The translations under genes were made by a program, and so were the position numbers. From JABFRG01 sp046351415 (GTDB lineage: Bacteria; Myxococcota_A; Polyangia; Polyangiales; Polyangiaceae), in NCBI GenBank assembly GCA_046351415.1, contig JAXLYO010000002.1:620001-684000 (forward strand): DNA of 64,000 nt, given 5' to 3'. Below are positions 41,478 through 50,619 of this stretch, one piece after another. Below the pieces are notes generated by a model, which was not told the DNA's origin, did not search any database, and worked only from the letters and a program-made list of their open reading frames with translations. How positions within the stretch are numbered: the first letter of the stretch is position 1; each line of letters begins with the position of its first letter.

Positions 41478-42773
41478 TCAGAACGCCATCATCGGCGTCT
41501 TGTTCTGCGCACGAACGATGCCGGATTCGGCCTTCACGCCGAGAACGGACTTGAAGAGCGAGTCGAGCTGGATGTTCGCGCCGAGATAGACGCGCATGTC
41601 CTGATACTCCGAGAAGAACGGGTTACCGTACTTGCCGTTGTCGGCCAGCGAACGACGCGCCATGTAGTAGCCGAGCTCCGGCGTGAACCAGTCGTTCAAG
41701 TGATAGTCGAGCCACGCTGCGAAGTAGGTGTTGTTGCGCACCGTGTTCGGGTCAGCGACCGACCGAACCCCCGGCAATTCCTTTGGCGTGTACAAGAACT
41801 CGCTACGAACAGACATCCAGAGGCCGGGCTCGAACTTGCCCCACTCCTGCGTCACGATGAAGTTGAACGCCAAGTTGTCGCTGACGTTCATGGGGCCGGG
41901 GCTCGTCTGCTGCCCGTCGGCCGCGGTCGAACCGCCGACCGTCGAGAGGGCGTAGGGGGCAGGATCGCGCAGCGCAGCCTTCGAGTTGTAGACGGGGTGG
42001 CTGTAGGAGACGATGAAGATTGCCCCGAACTCACCGCCGAGGAAGTGGTCGTTGCCGTAGGCTGCCTGAACACCGAGGTTCGGGTTGAAGTACATGCCGC
42101 GCGCAAGTGAAGCTTTGGAGGTCGGCAGCGCGACACCGATGTTCGGTGCAATCTTGATGTTCGCGAAGGCGGGGATGCCGCGGTAAAAGAGCGAAAAGCC
42201 CGTATCGATGAACATGGGCTCGTTGCGATACGTCGTGTCGCCGTTGGTGAACTCGTAGGAGACGCCCGCGCGACCGCGGAGCTGGAAGTCCTTGCTGAGC
42301 GCATAGCGTGGACCGAAAAGCAGGTACGTGTCGACGGTTGCGTTGCGGTCGGCCTGGAGGCTCGGGAAGAACGTATTCAGGTTTGCCGAGGTCTGGCTGA
42401 AGAGCGAGGAGCCGGCGAACTTGTCGAGCCAGTGCTTCTTCTCTTCCTTCTTCTCTTCCTTGGGTGCGTCTGGGGTCGTGCCGGGTGCGGTACCCGTGGC
42501 ACCAGCGGTAGCGCCGCTGCCGTCTGCGCTCCCCCCAAGGGTGAGCGAGGGACCAGCGCCGCCGACGGTGTTCGCCCCCGAAGGTTGGGCGCCCGGTGCT
42601 TGCGTCGCATCCGTCTGCATGCCGACGAGACCGGCCTGCCCCGCATTGTTGGGCGCCACGTCTTTGCTCGGCGTAGCCGGCGCAGATTCGTCCGCGAGCG
42701 CGGCTGCAGAGAACGAGGAGCCCGCAACCAAAAGCTGCAGAACGACTAGGCGAGAAACGATACGGCGCGTCAC
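41478..42773 (-). CDS. Outer-membrane beta-barrel protein with disordered N-terminal linker
   Basis: 431 residues from GTG 42773, chosen because GGGAG is 6 nt upstream and a signal peptide (MTRRIVSRLVVLQLLVAGSS) follows at once. Residues 30-115 are Gly/Ala/Pro/Thr low complexity, then EEKKEEKKHW, then a beta-barrel rich in Tyr/Phe/Gly/Asn (RYALSKDFQLRGRAGVSYEF, FTPELGYYMARRS). No Cys. The final strand ends NKTPMMAF. Porin-like function is inferred. Confidence 0.75.
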   Translation of the reverse strand: MTRRIVSRLVVLQLLVAGSSFSAAALADESAPATPSKDVAPNNAGQAGLVGMQTDATQAPGAQPSGANTVGGAGPSLTLGGSADGSGATAGATGTAPGTTPDAPKEEKKEEKKHWLDKFAGSSLFSQTSANLNTFFPSLQADRNATVDTYLLFGPRYALSKDFQLRGRAGVSYEFTNGDTTYRNEPMFIDTGFSLFYRGIPAFANIKIAPNIGVALPTSKASLARGMYFNPNLGVQAAYGNDHFLGGEFGAIFIVSYSHPVYNSKAALRDPAPYALSTVGGSTAADGQQTSPGPMNVSDNLAFNFIVTQEWGKFEPGLWMSVRSEFLYTPKELPGVRSVADPNTVRNNTYFAAWLDYHLNDWFTPELGYYMARRSLADNGKYGNPFFSEYQDMRVYLGANIQLDSLFKSVLGVKAESGIVRAQNKTPMMAF

Positions 42774-43096
42774 AATTACTCCCTCTCTGACCTGCCACTT
42801 CACCCTTCGGACCGTCTGGCCGAAAGAACGTAGAAGTGACGGGCCTTTGAGCCACTTTCGTACGCCCCTGTCAAGAGTGGAGGTCGGGAATCGACCTACA
42901 AGCCTGGACACGGGTACAGCGACCGTATGCAGGAAGCGTTCCTACCGAGGCATTCGCGTTCCATTCACGAAATCCATGGTTTACCAAACGTGGCTGCTCG
43001 TGCGTCAGCTTCGTGACGCGGCCCTCGGGTGGATTCTTCAATGGATTCGTTACGAATGGAGACGGCGATGAGGTGACTGGGCGATAGTAACTCCCC
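42774..43096. other. Divergent intergenic region of 323 bp
   Basis: The region lies between the outer-membrane barrel (minus) and the zinc-ribbon protein (plus). A 31-codon ORF (42976-43071, MVYQTWLLVRQL...) ends at the last 25 bp, but it has no ribosome binding site and no similarity I recognise. I see no convincing promoter match, RNA or repeat. Confidence 0.5.
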
Positions 43097-44596
43097 ATGA
43101 AGTGGCTCACGGATTTGTTCGGCGGAGCTCCCCCGATCGAGAAGCGCTCCGAAGAGCCTCCGGCCGCGAAGACGCCGCGAAAGAACAAGGCGCGCGCCGT
43201 CCGGCCCTCGAGCCTCCTGCGGGACTTCGCCCAAAAAGTGGGTGGCGCGACCGCGACCGTCGACGACTTCGATGGCGGCGCTCCCCGCGACGACGGACTC
43301 ATCGGTCGCGTCACGTTCCAGCTCGATGGCGCGACCGCGCGGCTTGTTCTCAAGAGCTACGACGGCGTAACGATCGCATGGCTCGAGACGAAGTGCGCCG
43401 CCCATGGCGACTTCAACCTCGAGCACGGTGCCCCCGAATCTTCCAACGAGGTCTCGCCGGAGGAGCCGCGCTTCTACCTCACGCGCGAATGCTACGTCTC
43501 TGGTCCCAGGGCTCGAAACGAAGTCGCACGCGTCCTTACCCTCTCACCCGAGAATCGCCTTCGTCTCTTTGCCATGGCGCTTCAGGTGGACCTCGTCAAA
43601 CTCGACGAGCAGGTGCTGGGTGTGGTGCTCGGAGACGTCTTCGCCCTCGCGGACATCTTTGAAGCCCCCCAAAAGGGCGGGGCCTACCTCACCCAGCTGA
43701 CGAACGAGCTCGTCTTCTTGGCGAAGCAGTTTCCAACGCTTTCCAAAGACATCGCTGAGCTCGCAGAGGCGCGTACGTGCCGCTTCTGCCACGCCTCGTT
43801 CGTGTTTGCTCCCGAAAAGCCCGCTTGCACCGCGTGCGGCGCCCCAGCCTCGAACGCATCGCGCATGCCGCCACCTCCTGCGGGCGTCATTCCAGACGAC
43901 CCGCTCGAAGAGATCGACGAGGCAGATGCCGATGAACGCGAGGACAGAGAGGAGCGGCGAACGAAGCGCCTCGAACTCTCTCGCGCACTCGCTTCGCTCG
44001 TCGAAAAGCCGCGCATCGTCGAAGAGCCCGAGCGTGCGCGCACCTTCGTCGAGTACGTCTTGAGTGGGCGTGCCTATCGCGCGAAGATCATGGATGAGTA
44101 CGTTGGCATTCGCACGGATGCCCCGGGTGTGAAGGGCGACTTCTATCTCGGCTACAGCACGCAAGACATCGGCGGCGAAAAGGTCGCCGAGCACTTCTGG
44201 CGCGAGTCGGAAAAGTGCTTCTTCTTTTCGAAGCATTGCCGCGTTCGCTCTGGGCACGGGACCAAAGAGGCCCTGCGGCTCGGATCCCTGCCGAGCACAT
44301 TCCGCGCGCGACTGGTCGACTACTGTGAGCGCTTCGAGTCTGCCTCGCAGTTGGAAGACGAGCGCCTGGCGATCGGCCTCGGAGAGCATGTGCATCGCGA
44401 CGAGCGCGGAGTGGAGCTCATCGTCGCCGTGAGTCGCGACCTCGGCGCGATCGCCGACGCCTTTCCACGGAATTGGGACGATCGCGACCCCGTGCATTTT
44501 ACACTGAAAGCGTGCAACCACTGTGGGTGGTCCTCGTTCGCGGAAGAAGGTCAAGGGGGGTGCATGCACTGCGGAGCTCCGTTTTCGTCGTCCTAG
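43097..44596 (+). CDS. Protein with two repeated modules, each ending in a zinc ribbon
   Basis: 499 residues. An N-terminal basic tail is followed by two modules of about 180-200 residues in tandem (about 65-255 and about 315-498). Matching parts: RVTFQLDGATARLVLKSY versus VEYVLSGRAYRAKIMDEY; GDFNLEHG versus GDFYLGYS; FYLTRECYV versus FFFSKHCRV; and the terminal CRFCHA...CTACGAP versus CNHCGW...CMHCGAP. Between them is a long acidic linker (DDPLEEIDEADADEREDRE). No catalytic motif is seen. I do not recognise the family. The tandem ribbons suggest protein- or nucleic-acid-binding. Confidence 0.75.
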   Translation: MKWLTDLFGGAPPIEKRSEEPPAAKTPRKNKARAVRPSSLLRDFAQKVGGATATVDDFDGGAPRDDGLIGRVTFQLDGATARLVLKSYDGVTIAWLETKCAAHGDFNLEHGAPESSNEVSPEEPRFYLTRECYVSGPRARNEVARVLTLSPENRLRLFAMALQVDLVKLDEQVLGVVLGDVFALADIFEAPQKGGAYLTQLTNELVFLAKQFPTLSKDIAELAEARTCRFCHASFVFAPEKPACTACGAPASNASRMPPPPAGVIPDDPLEEIDEADADEREDREERRTKRLELSRALASLVEKPRIVEEPERARTFVEYVLSGRAYRAKIMDEYVGIRTDAPGVKGDFYLGYSTQDIGGEKVAEHFWRESEKCFFFSKHCRVRSGHGTKEALRLGSLPSTFRARLVDYCERFESASQLEDERLAIGLGEHVHRDERGVELIVAVSRDLGAIADAFPRNWDDRDPVHFTLKACNHCGWSSFAEEGQGGCMHCGAPFSSS

Positions 44597-44692
44597 GACA
44601 CCCCGTTCTGGCCGAGGACGGCTCCTCCATCGCATTTCGCCGGTAAAAGGAAGCTCTTCGCCTTTGGTACGCGCCTCGCAAGGTCTCCGTGC

Positions 44693-46237
44693 ATGCTCGC
44701 CGTCGCTGCCAGTGCCACGCTCCTCGGGCTCGATGCGCACACCGTTCGCGTCGAAGTGCAAGCGGAGCGAAACGTCCCGTACTTCGAGCTGGTCGGCATG
44801 GCCGAAGCGGCGGTGCGCGAGAGTCGCGTTCGGGTAAAGAGCGCACTCGCACAAGTGGGCGTCGACCTCTCCGAATGCAGGGTCGTCGTGAACCTGGCGC
44901 CCGCAGACCTCCGCAAGAGCGGCAGCGCTTTCGACTTGGCGATCGCGTGCGCCACGCTTGCAGCCCTCGGCAAAGTTCCGAGACATGCCCTGGACGGTCT
45001 CCTCTTTCTGGGGGAGCTGTCTCTGTCAGGCGCGCTTCATTCGATTCGGGGCGTTCTGCCCTATCTTCTCGCCGCGCGTGACGTCACGCAGGTCATCTTG
45101 CCCGCCGGCAACGAACTCGAAGCATCGCTCGTGCGAAAGCTCGATGTCCGCATCGCGGAGAACCTCGGCGACGTGCTCCGCCACTTGAACGGAACGACGA
45201 GGTTGCCGCGAGCAGAATCACGCGAGGCCACATCGCCGTCCGCGTCGGACCTCCAAGACGACTTCGAGGAAGTTCGCGGCCAAGCAGGCGCGCGTCGTGC
45301 GATGGAAATCGCAGCGGCGGGTATGCATCACATGCTCATGGTCGGGCCTCCAGGCGCCGGAAAGACGATGCTCGCCCGCCGGCTCGGCACGATCTTGCCC
45401 TCCATGGAAGAATACGAGGCGCTCGAGGTCGCGGCCGTGCACAGTGTCGCCGGCCTCTTGGCGACGTCGAGACAAGGTCTCCTCGGAAAGCGCCCCTTTC
45501 GTGCCCCCCACCACACGCTGAGCGACGCAGCCCTCGTGGGCGGCAGTGATCCGCCTCGCCCGGGAGAGATCAGCCTCACGCACCATGGCGTCCTCTTCTT
45601 GGACGAACTGCCGGAGTTCAAGCGGTCGACACTCGAGGTACTGCGTCAACCACTAGAGGACGGCCAAGTCACGATTTCGAGAGCGCAATCCAAGGCGCAC
45701 TTTCCCGCGCGTCCGCTGCTCATTTGCGCGATGAACCCCTGCCCTTGCGGTTACGACGGCGCTCCGAGCCGCGTCTGCTCGTGCAGCGAGGAACGAAAGC
45801 GCGCCTATCGAAGCCGCATCAGCGGCCCGCTACTCGATCGTCTCGACCTGCATGTCGTGTTGCCCGCGGTCGATCTCGTGTCACTGCGGAGCGGAAAGCG
45901 CGGAGAGCCTTCCTCCGCAATCCGCGAACGTGTCGAACGCGCTCGTGCCATTCAAACCGCGCGGTTCTCGGAAGGCACCGTCACGGCGCGCGTGAATGGT
46001 CAGCTATCCGGCACGGAGCTGGAGAAGGTCGCAGCGCTCGACGACCAGGGTGAGGCACTTCTTGCGCGTGCGGTATCGAGTATGGCGCTATCCGCGCGGG
46101 CTTACACCAAGGTCTTGAGGCTCGCGCGCACCATCGCAGACCTTGGCCAAGAAGCGCAGGTGCAAGCCGCGCACGTCGCCGAAGCCATCGCTTTCCGAGT
46201 CTTCGATCGGGGCGGAATCACCTCTCGCGCTGCCTGA
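44693..46237 (+). CDS. comM: ComM/YifB Mg-chelatase-like AAA+ helicase
   Basis: 514 residues. The N-terminal Lon-like domain (about 1-170) is followed by the AAA+ module with Walker A GPPGAGKTML (about 219-228), GVLFLDELPEF (Walker B), and the Mg-chelatase C-terminal helical domain ending VAEAIAFRVFDRGG. CNPCPCGY appears as MNPCPCGYDG. YifB/ComM is a hexameric helicase that drives branch migration of invading single strands in natural transformation. The gene lies 108 bp upstream of recA in the same direction, a suggestive pairing. Confidence 0.92.
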   Translation: MLAVAASATLLGLDAHTVRVEVQAERNVPYFELVGMAEAAVRESRVRVKSALAQVGVDLSECRVVVNLAPADLRKSGSAFDLAIACATLAALGKVPRHALDGLLFLGELSLSGALHSIRGVLPYLLAARDVTQVILPAGNELEASLVRKLDVRIAENLGDVLRHLNGTTRLPRAESREATSPSASDLQDDFEEVRGQAGARRAMEIAAAGMHHMLMVGPPGAGKTMLARRLGTILPSMEEYEALEVAAVHSVAGLLATSRQGLLGKRPFRAPHHTLSDAALVGGSDPPRPGEISLTHHGVLFLDELPEFKRSTLEVLRQPLEDGQVTISRAQSKAHFPARPLLICAMNPCPCGYDGAPSRVCSCSEERKRAYRSRISGPLLDRLDLHVVLPAVDLVSLRSGKRGEPSSAIRERVERARAIQTARFSEGTVTARVNGQLSGTELEKVAALDDQGEALLARAVSSMALSARAYTKVLRLARTIADLGQEAQVQAAHVAEAIAFRVFDRGGITSRAA

Positions 46238-46345
46238 GCGAAGCGTGCCGCCGCGCACTGTCGACGTGGCTCCCCTTTCGCGAGGAGCGCTCCTTTTCAC
46301 GACTTTCGATCGATTCGAACCCCCAACGTCCCTTGGAGAAACACG

Positions 46346-47374
46346 ATGATGATGGAACTCACCGAAAAACTGCGCAACATGAAGAGCATCATTCACTCCG
46401 TCGAAAAACAGTTCGGGAAAGGCGCCATCATGCAGCTTGGCGACGACGAACACTTCGAACCGGTCGCGGTCATCCCGACGGGCTCTCTCGCTCTCGACCT
46501 GGCTACTGGCATCGGCGGCATCCCCCGTGGGCGCATCGTCGAGGTCTACGGTCCAGAGTCGAGCGGCAAGACGACGCTTACTCTCCACGCGATCGCCCAA
46601 GCGCAGAAGATGGGCGGCGTCTGTGCCTTCATCGACGCAGAGCACGCCCTCGACGTGAACTACGCGAGGCAAATCGGCGTCGAGACGGAGCAGCTTCTCA
46701 TCTCACAGCCGGACACCGGTGAACAAGCACTCGAGATCGCGGAGGTACTCGTCCGCTCGGGAAGCATCGACCTCGTGGTCATCGATTCGGTCGCCGCGCT
46801 CACGCCCAAAGCAGAGATTGAGGGTGATATGGGCGACAGTCACATGGGCCTGCAAGCACGCCTCATGAGCCAAGCGCTGCGCAAGCTCACAGGCGCGACG
46901 TATCGCACGGGCTGTACGATCGTATTCATCAACCAATTGCGCCAGAAGATCGGCGTGACGTTCGGCTCACCCGAAACGACGACAGGCGGAAACGCGCTCA
47001 AGTTCTACGCTTCCATGCGTCTCGACGTGCGACGGATCGCCCAGGTCAAAGTGTCCGACGAGCTCGTAGGCGGACGCGCTCGCGTCAAACTTGCCAAGAA
47101 CAAGTGCTCCTCGCCCTTCACGGAGGCGGAGTTCGACGTCCGGTACGGCACAGGCATCGACACACTGGGCGAGCTCGTCGATCTGGGGGTCGCGCGGGGC
47201 CTCATCGAAAAAAATGGCAATCATCTCTCCTTCGCGGGAACGGCCCTCGGGAACGGGCGAGAACGCTCGCGTGAGGCGCTGCGCGAGTCGGAAGAGCTGC
47301 AGAACACGCTCAGACAGGCCATTTTCGCGAGCGGTCCCACGAAGCCAGGGCGCCGCAAAGACGCGGAAGCATAG
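46346..47374 (+). CDS. recA: Recombinase A
   Basis: 342 residues. Walker A is GPESSGKT (69-76); the N-terminal FGKGAIMQLGDD, the DNA-binding loop motifs (MGDSHMGLQARLM and INQLRQKIGV), and GGNALKFYASMRLDV are intact. Length is typical. The start MMMELTEKL follows TTGGAG at 46331-46336. I could not identify a LexA box with confidence. RecA drives strand exchange, repair and, with ComM, transformation. Confidence 0.97.
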   Translation: MMMELTEKLRNMKSIIHSVEKQFGKGAIMQLGDDEHFEPVAVIPTGSLALDLATGIGGIPRGRIVEVYGPESSGKTTLTLHAIAQAQKMGGVCAFIDAEHALDVNYARQIGVETEQLLISQPDTGEQALEIAEVLVRSGSIDLVVIDSVAALTPKAEIEGDMGDSHMGLQARLMSQALRKLTGATYRTGCTIVFINQLRQKIGVTFGSPETTTGGNALKFYASMRLDVRRIAQVKVSDELVGGRARVKLAKNKCSSPFTEAEFDVRYGTGIDTLGELVDLGVARGLIEKNGNHLSFAGTALGNGRERSREALRESEELQNTLRQAIFASGPTKPGRRKDAEA

Positions 47375-47455
47375 GCCTTCCCGTCGCACGGGTGGGCGGC
47401 GGCGGGCTGGTCGGGCTTGTAAGAAAGGCCCTTCCCTGGGATAAGGGAGAAGACA

Positions 47456-48994
47456 GTGTCTACGCCTCGGAAACCACCCCCAGCTCCGCCGCGGCCTCCG
47501 CCGAGGGCGGGTAGCACCGGTCCAGTCGCGCCGGAAACGGATGCTCCGGCGCCGCTCCCTTCCATGGAAGTGCACGTGCCCTCGGCACCGCCGCTCGGTC
47601 CGGCCTCCTCGAGGTTCTTGCCAGAAATGCGCGAGAGCTCGGTCACCGTCCAACAGCTCGTCGAGCACATCGCGCTTCCGCGACTCACGGTCCTCATCGA
47701 ACGTGATGGCGGCGCTGCCGTCCACCGCACGGTTACGCACGATGGCGACGAGTGCCGCATTGGCACGCACCCCTCGAACGACGTCGTGCTCACCGACCGC
47801 GCGGTATCGCGCTTCCACTGCAAGATCCAACGCGACGGCATCGTGTGGCGCATCGTCGACTCTTCGTCCCGCAACGGCACGCGACTCGACGGCGTTCGCG
47901 TGCGCGACGCCGAGCTCTCTCCCACGGGCGGCACGCTCGCATTCGGTTCGTCGGTGCTTCGCATCTCCGCATCCGAAGGCGGCCAAGTCGAGCTACCCGT
48001 TACGCCGTCGTTCGGTCAGCTCATCGGCGCGAGCATCGCGATGCGAAAGCTGTTCGCGCTGCTGGAGCGCGTCGCCAACAGCGACATCAACGTGCTCATC
48101 CAGGGCGAAAGCGGCACCGGCAAAGAGCTCGTGGCGACGGAAATCGTTCGACGCGGCCCCCGCGCCAACAAGCCGTTCGTCATCGTCGACTGCGGCGCCA
48201 TCTCTCCGCACCTCATCGAGAGCGAGCTCTTCGGCCACGTCCGCGGCGCTTTCACGGGCGCAGAACGTGACCGCGTCGGCGCCTTCGAAGCCGCCAACAC
48301 CGGCACCGTGTTCCTCGACGAAATCGGCGAACTCCCCCTCGAGCTCCAACCGAAGCTGCTGCGCGCACTCGAAGCGCGCGAAGTGCGCCGCGTCGGCGAA
48401 ACGAAACCGCGGAAGATCGACGTACGCGTCGTCTCGGCAACGAATCGCGAGCTCGATCGCGAGGTCAACAAAGGCCGGTTCCGCGAAGACTTGTACTTCC
48501 GTCTCGCGGTCGTGGGCGTGCGCGTACCTTCCATGCGCGAGCGCATCGAAGACTTGCTCTTGCTCATCCGCGGCTTTCTCCACCAGCTCGGTATGCCCGA
48601 AGAAGAGCGTCTCTTCGGTCCAGAAGTCCTCGCGGAGATGGGGCGCCACGACTGGCCCGGCAACGTCCGCGAGCTGCGCAATTACGTCGAACGCGCCATC
48701 GTCTTGAAAGGCGCGCTCCACGAGCTCGGCGAACCGGCGACGCGCGATCAAGAGCCGGCTGCGCCGAAGCCGCGCGCGCCTTTCCGCGTCGCGAAGGAGG
48801 AGGCCATCGACGAGTTCGAGCGCGCTTACCTCACGAAACTCCTCGACGAGGCGCAAGGCAACATGAGCAAGGCAGCCCGCCTCGCCGCCATGGACCGCAT
48901 GTACCTACACAAGCTCGTGCAGAAGCACGGCCTTCGCGGAAGCACGCCTCCCACCGGTGGCATTCCCGGGCCGAGCGGCCTCGGCGACTTCTGA
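47456..48994 (+). CDS. FHA-domain sigma-54 activator
   Basis: 512 residues from GTG 47456. A Pro-rich N-terminus precedes an FHA domain (about 68-165; DECRIGTHPSNDVVL and SRFHCKI...SSRNGTRLDGV). The AAA+ domain has GESGTGKE (about 218-225) and the sigma-54-contact loop GAFTGA (about 264), and the C-terminus ends in a Fis-type HTH (NMSKAARLAAMDRMYLHKLV). It activates sigma-54 promoters and is controlled through the FHA domain by Ser/Thr kinases rather than a receiver domain. Such proteins control developmental and motility genes in myxobacteria. Here the target is unknown. Confidence 0.95.
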   Translation: MSTPRKPPPAPPRPPPRAGSTGPVAPETDAPAPLPSMEVHVPSAPPLGPASSRFLPEMRESSVTVQQLVEHIALPRLTVLIERDGGAAVHRTVTHDGDECRIGTHPSNDVVLTDRAVSRFHCKIQRDGIVWRIVDSSSRNGTRLDGVRVRDAELSPTGGTLAFGSSVLRISASEGGQVELPVTPSFGQLIGASIAMRKLFALLERVANSDINVLIQGESGTGKELVATEIVRRGPRANKPFVIVDCGAISPHLIESELFGHVRGAFTGAERDRVGAFEAANTGTVFLDEIGELPLELQPKLLRALEAREVRRVGETKPRKIDVRVVSATNRELDREVNKGRFREDLYFRLAVVGVRVPSMRERIEDLLLLIRGFLHQLGMPEEERLFGPEVLAEMGRHDWPGNVRELRNYVERAIVLKGALHELGEPATRDQEPAAPKPRAPFRVAKEEAIDEFERAYLTKLLDEAQGNMSKAARLAAMDRMYLHKLVQKHGLRGSTPPTGGIPGPSGLGDF

Positions 48995-49020
48995 CGCTGC
49001 CGATAACGTTCAGCGTTCGC

Positions 49021-50580
49021 TCAGCCGCGACCGCGCTTGGCAAGCGTGCGGACGAGGTCGAGATCTTTCTTTCCGAGTTCTCGCGTCACGAAGAGCACGC
49101 CGAGGTACGAAAGCGCGCACACGGGCGCGAACACCAGCGTCATGACCTTCGAGGTCGGTCCGATGGCGACGCCGACCGCGATGGTGCTGGCGACCGCGAG
49201 CGGAACACGCAGCGCCGTCAGCAACGGAATGAAGCCGCCCACTTCCTTCGCCACGCTCCACCAGCCCAGGAACAGGCCGAGCACGAGCGCTCCAAAGACG
49301 AGCGAAGCCGTCACGACGAGCTGCATCTCGCCGAACGCAAAGCGCGGAACGAGAACGTACTGAGCCACCATCGTGAGGACGAGAGCGAACGACGTGGCCA
49401 GTGCTCCCTTCTTCTCCTTCCCCAGACTCGCGAGGACGGTGGTCGTCACCCCGAGCAAGGCGAAGGCCCCCTGCCCTACCGTGAGAATGCGCATCGTGAC
49501 CGCGGCACGCGCGGCCACGGTCGGGTCGTATACGAGACCAACGATGCCTCGTGGAAGAGCGGCCATCACAGCGACCATGAGGCCCGCAAACAAGAGCGCG
49601 ATGCGTGCTCCGCGTTCGACATAGGCACGCACGAGGTCTCGATCCCCCGCAGCCCGCGCCGTCGCCACCATGGGGAAGAGAATCTGTGTGACGGCAAAGA
49701 GGAGCTGATACGGCAAAAATGCGAATACCTGGCACGCCCGATAAACCCCCACCCACTCGTGCGCGGCTTCCTGCGTGCCGACCGATGACAGCGAACTACC
49801 AAGCAGGATGATGTCGATCTGCATGAGCATGTTCGTGCTCAGCTGGATCAGCGCAAGCGACAAGAGCCCGCGCAGGTAGGCCTTCGTATCGAGCGAGTAG
49901 GTCGACGTGGGCTGCACGGAGCGCGTGGCCTCCGATGCCTTCGTGCCGCGGTGCGCGACGACCCACGAAATGGGGACGATGAGCAAGGCGGCGCATACGA
50001 CGCCGAGTGCCGCCCCGAGTACGCCGTACCCGCGACGCGTGAAGAGATAGCCTAGACCGAGTAGCCCGGACGTGCGCATGGTCGCAAACGTCACATCGAG
50101 CATCGCTTGCTTCGAGAACGCCTTCCGCCCATTGAGCGACCCGACGATGGGCGCATAGACAGCATAGGCCGTGAGAACGAGCGCCATGAGTGCAATCGGC
50201 ATCCACAACGATTCGGCGTGTTCGAATCGTGCAAGCAAGGGCGAGACGCCCGCGAAGGTGAGGCCGAGGAGAATCGACATCGGCACGTGCAGACGCAGAA
50301 CCGCGGACAACGCTTGGCGATGCTCACCTTTCGCTTCTACGACGACACGACTCGCCGACTGAATCGACGCAGCGACGACGACGTTGTTGAGCACGTTCGA
50401 GAATGCGAAGACGATCGAGAGTGCGCCGTAGTTGGCCTGCCCGATGACGCGCGGCAGGAAGATTTGCTGCAGCAGACCCGAGGCAATGAAGAACACCTTC
50501 GCGAAGAGGACGAAGAGCCCTCCGCGTCCCGCGCTCACTCCTGCATCAGCACTGCTTTCGCCTTGCGCGGAAACCTTCAC
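49021..50580 (-). CDS. Polysaccharide/lipid flippase (MOP superfamily)
   Basis: 519 residues with about 12-14 hydrophobic helices. The N-terminal region GLFVLFAKVFFIASGLLQQI is followed by a helix with RVIGQANYGALSIVFAF, which is characteristic of Wzx/MurJ-type exporters. It moves lipid-linked sugars across the inner membrane. No sugar-transferase genes are nearby, so the substrate is unknown; the helical pattern is stronger evidence than any single motif. It converges with the FHA-sigma-54 gene. Confidence 0.8.
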   Translation of the reverse strand: MKVSAQGESSADAGVSAGRGGLFVLFAKVFFIASGLLQQIFLPRVIGQANYGALSIVFAFSNVLNNVVVAASIQSASRVVVEAKGEHRQALSAVLRLHVPMSILLGLTFAGVSPLLARFEHAESLWMPIALMALVLTAYAVYAPIVGSLNGRKAFSKQAMLDVTFATMRTSGLLGLGYLFTRRGYGVLGAALGVVCAALLIVPISWVVAHRGTKASEATRSVQPTSTYSLDTKAYLRGLLSLALIQLSTNMLMQIDIILLGSSLSSVGTQEAAHEWVGVYRACQVFAFLPYQLLFAVTQILFPMVATARAAGDRDLVRAYVERGARIALLFAGLMVAVMAALPRGIVGLVYDPTVAARAAVTMRILTVGQGAFALLGVTTTVLASLGKEKKGALATSFALVLTMVAQYVLVPRFAFGEMQLVVTASLVFGALVLGLFLGWWSVAKEVGGFIPLLTALRVPLAVASTIAVGVAIGPTSKVMTLVFAPVCALSYLGVLFVTRELGKKDLDLVRTLAKRGRG

Positions 50581-50619
50581 TTCGACAGAGACGTACGCGA
50601 ATGCAGCCCAAATTCCAAG

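Noticed and set aside
42976..43071. 31-aa ORF before the zinc-ribbon gene (MVYQTWLLVRQL...)
   Set aside because: No ribosome binding site and no second line of evidence.
46283..46294. Perfect 12-bp palindrome AGGAGCGCTCCT before recA as a LexA or terminator site
   Set aside because: It does not match a known LexA box and the loop would be very tight; the following TTTT is too short for confidence.
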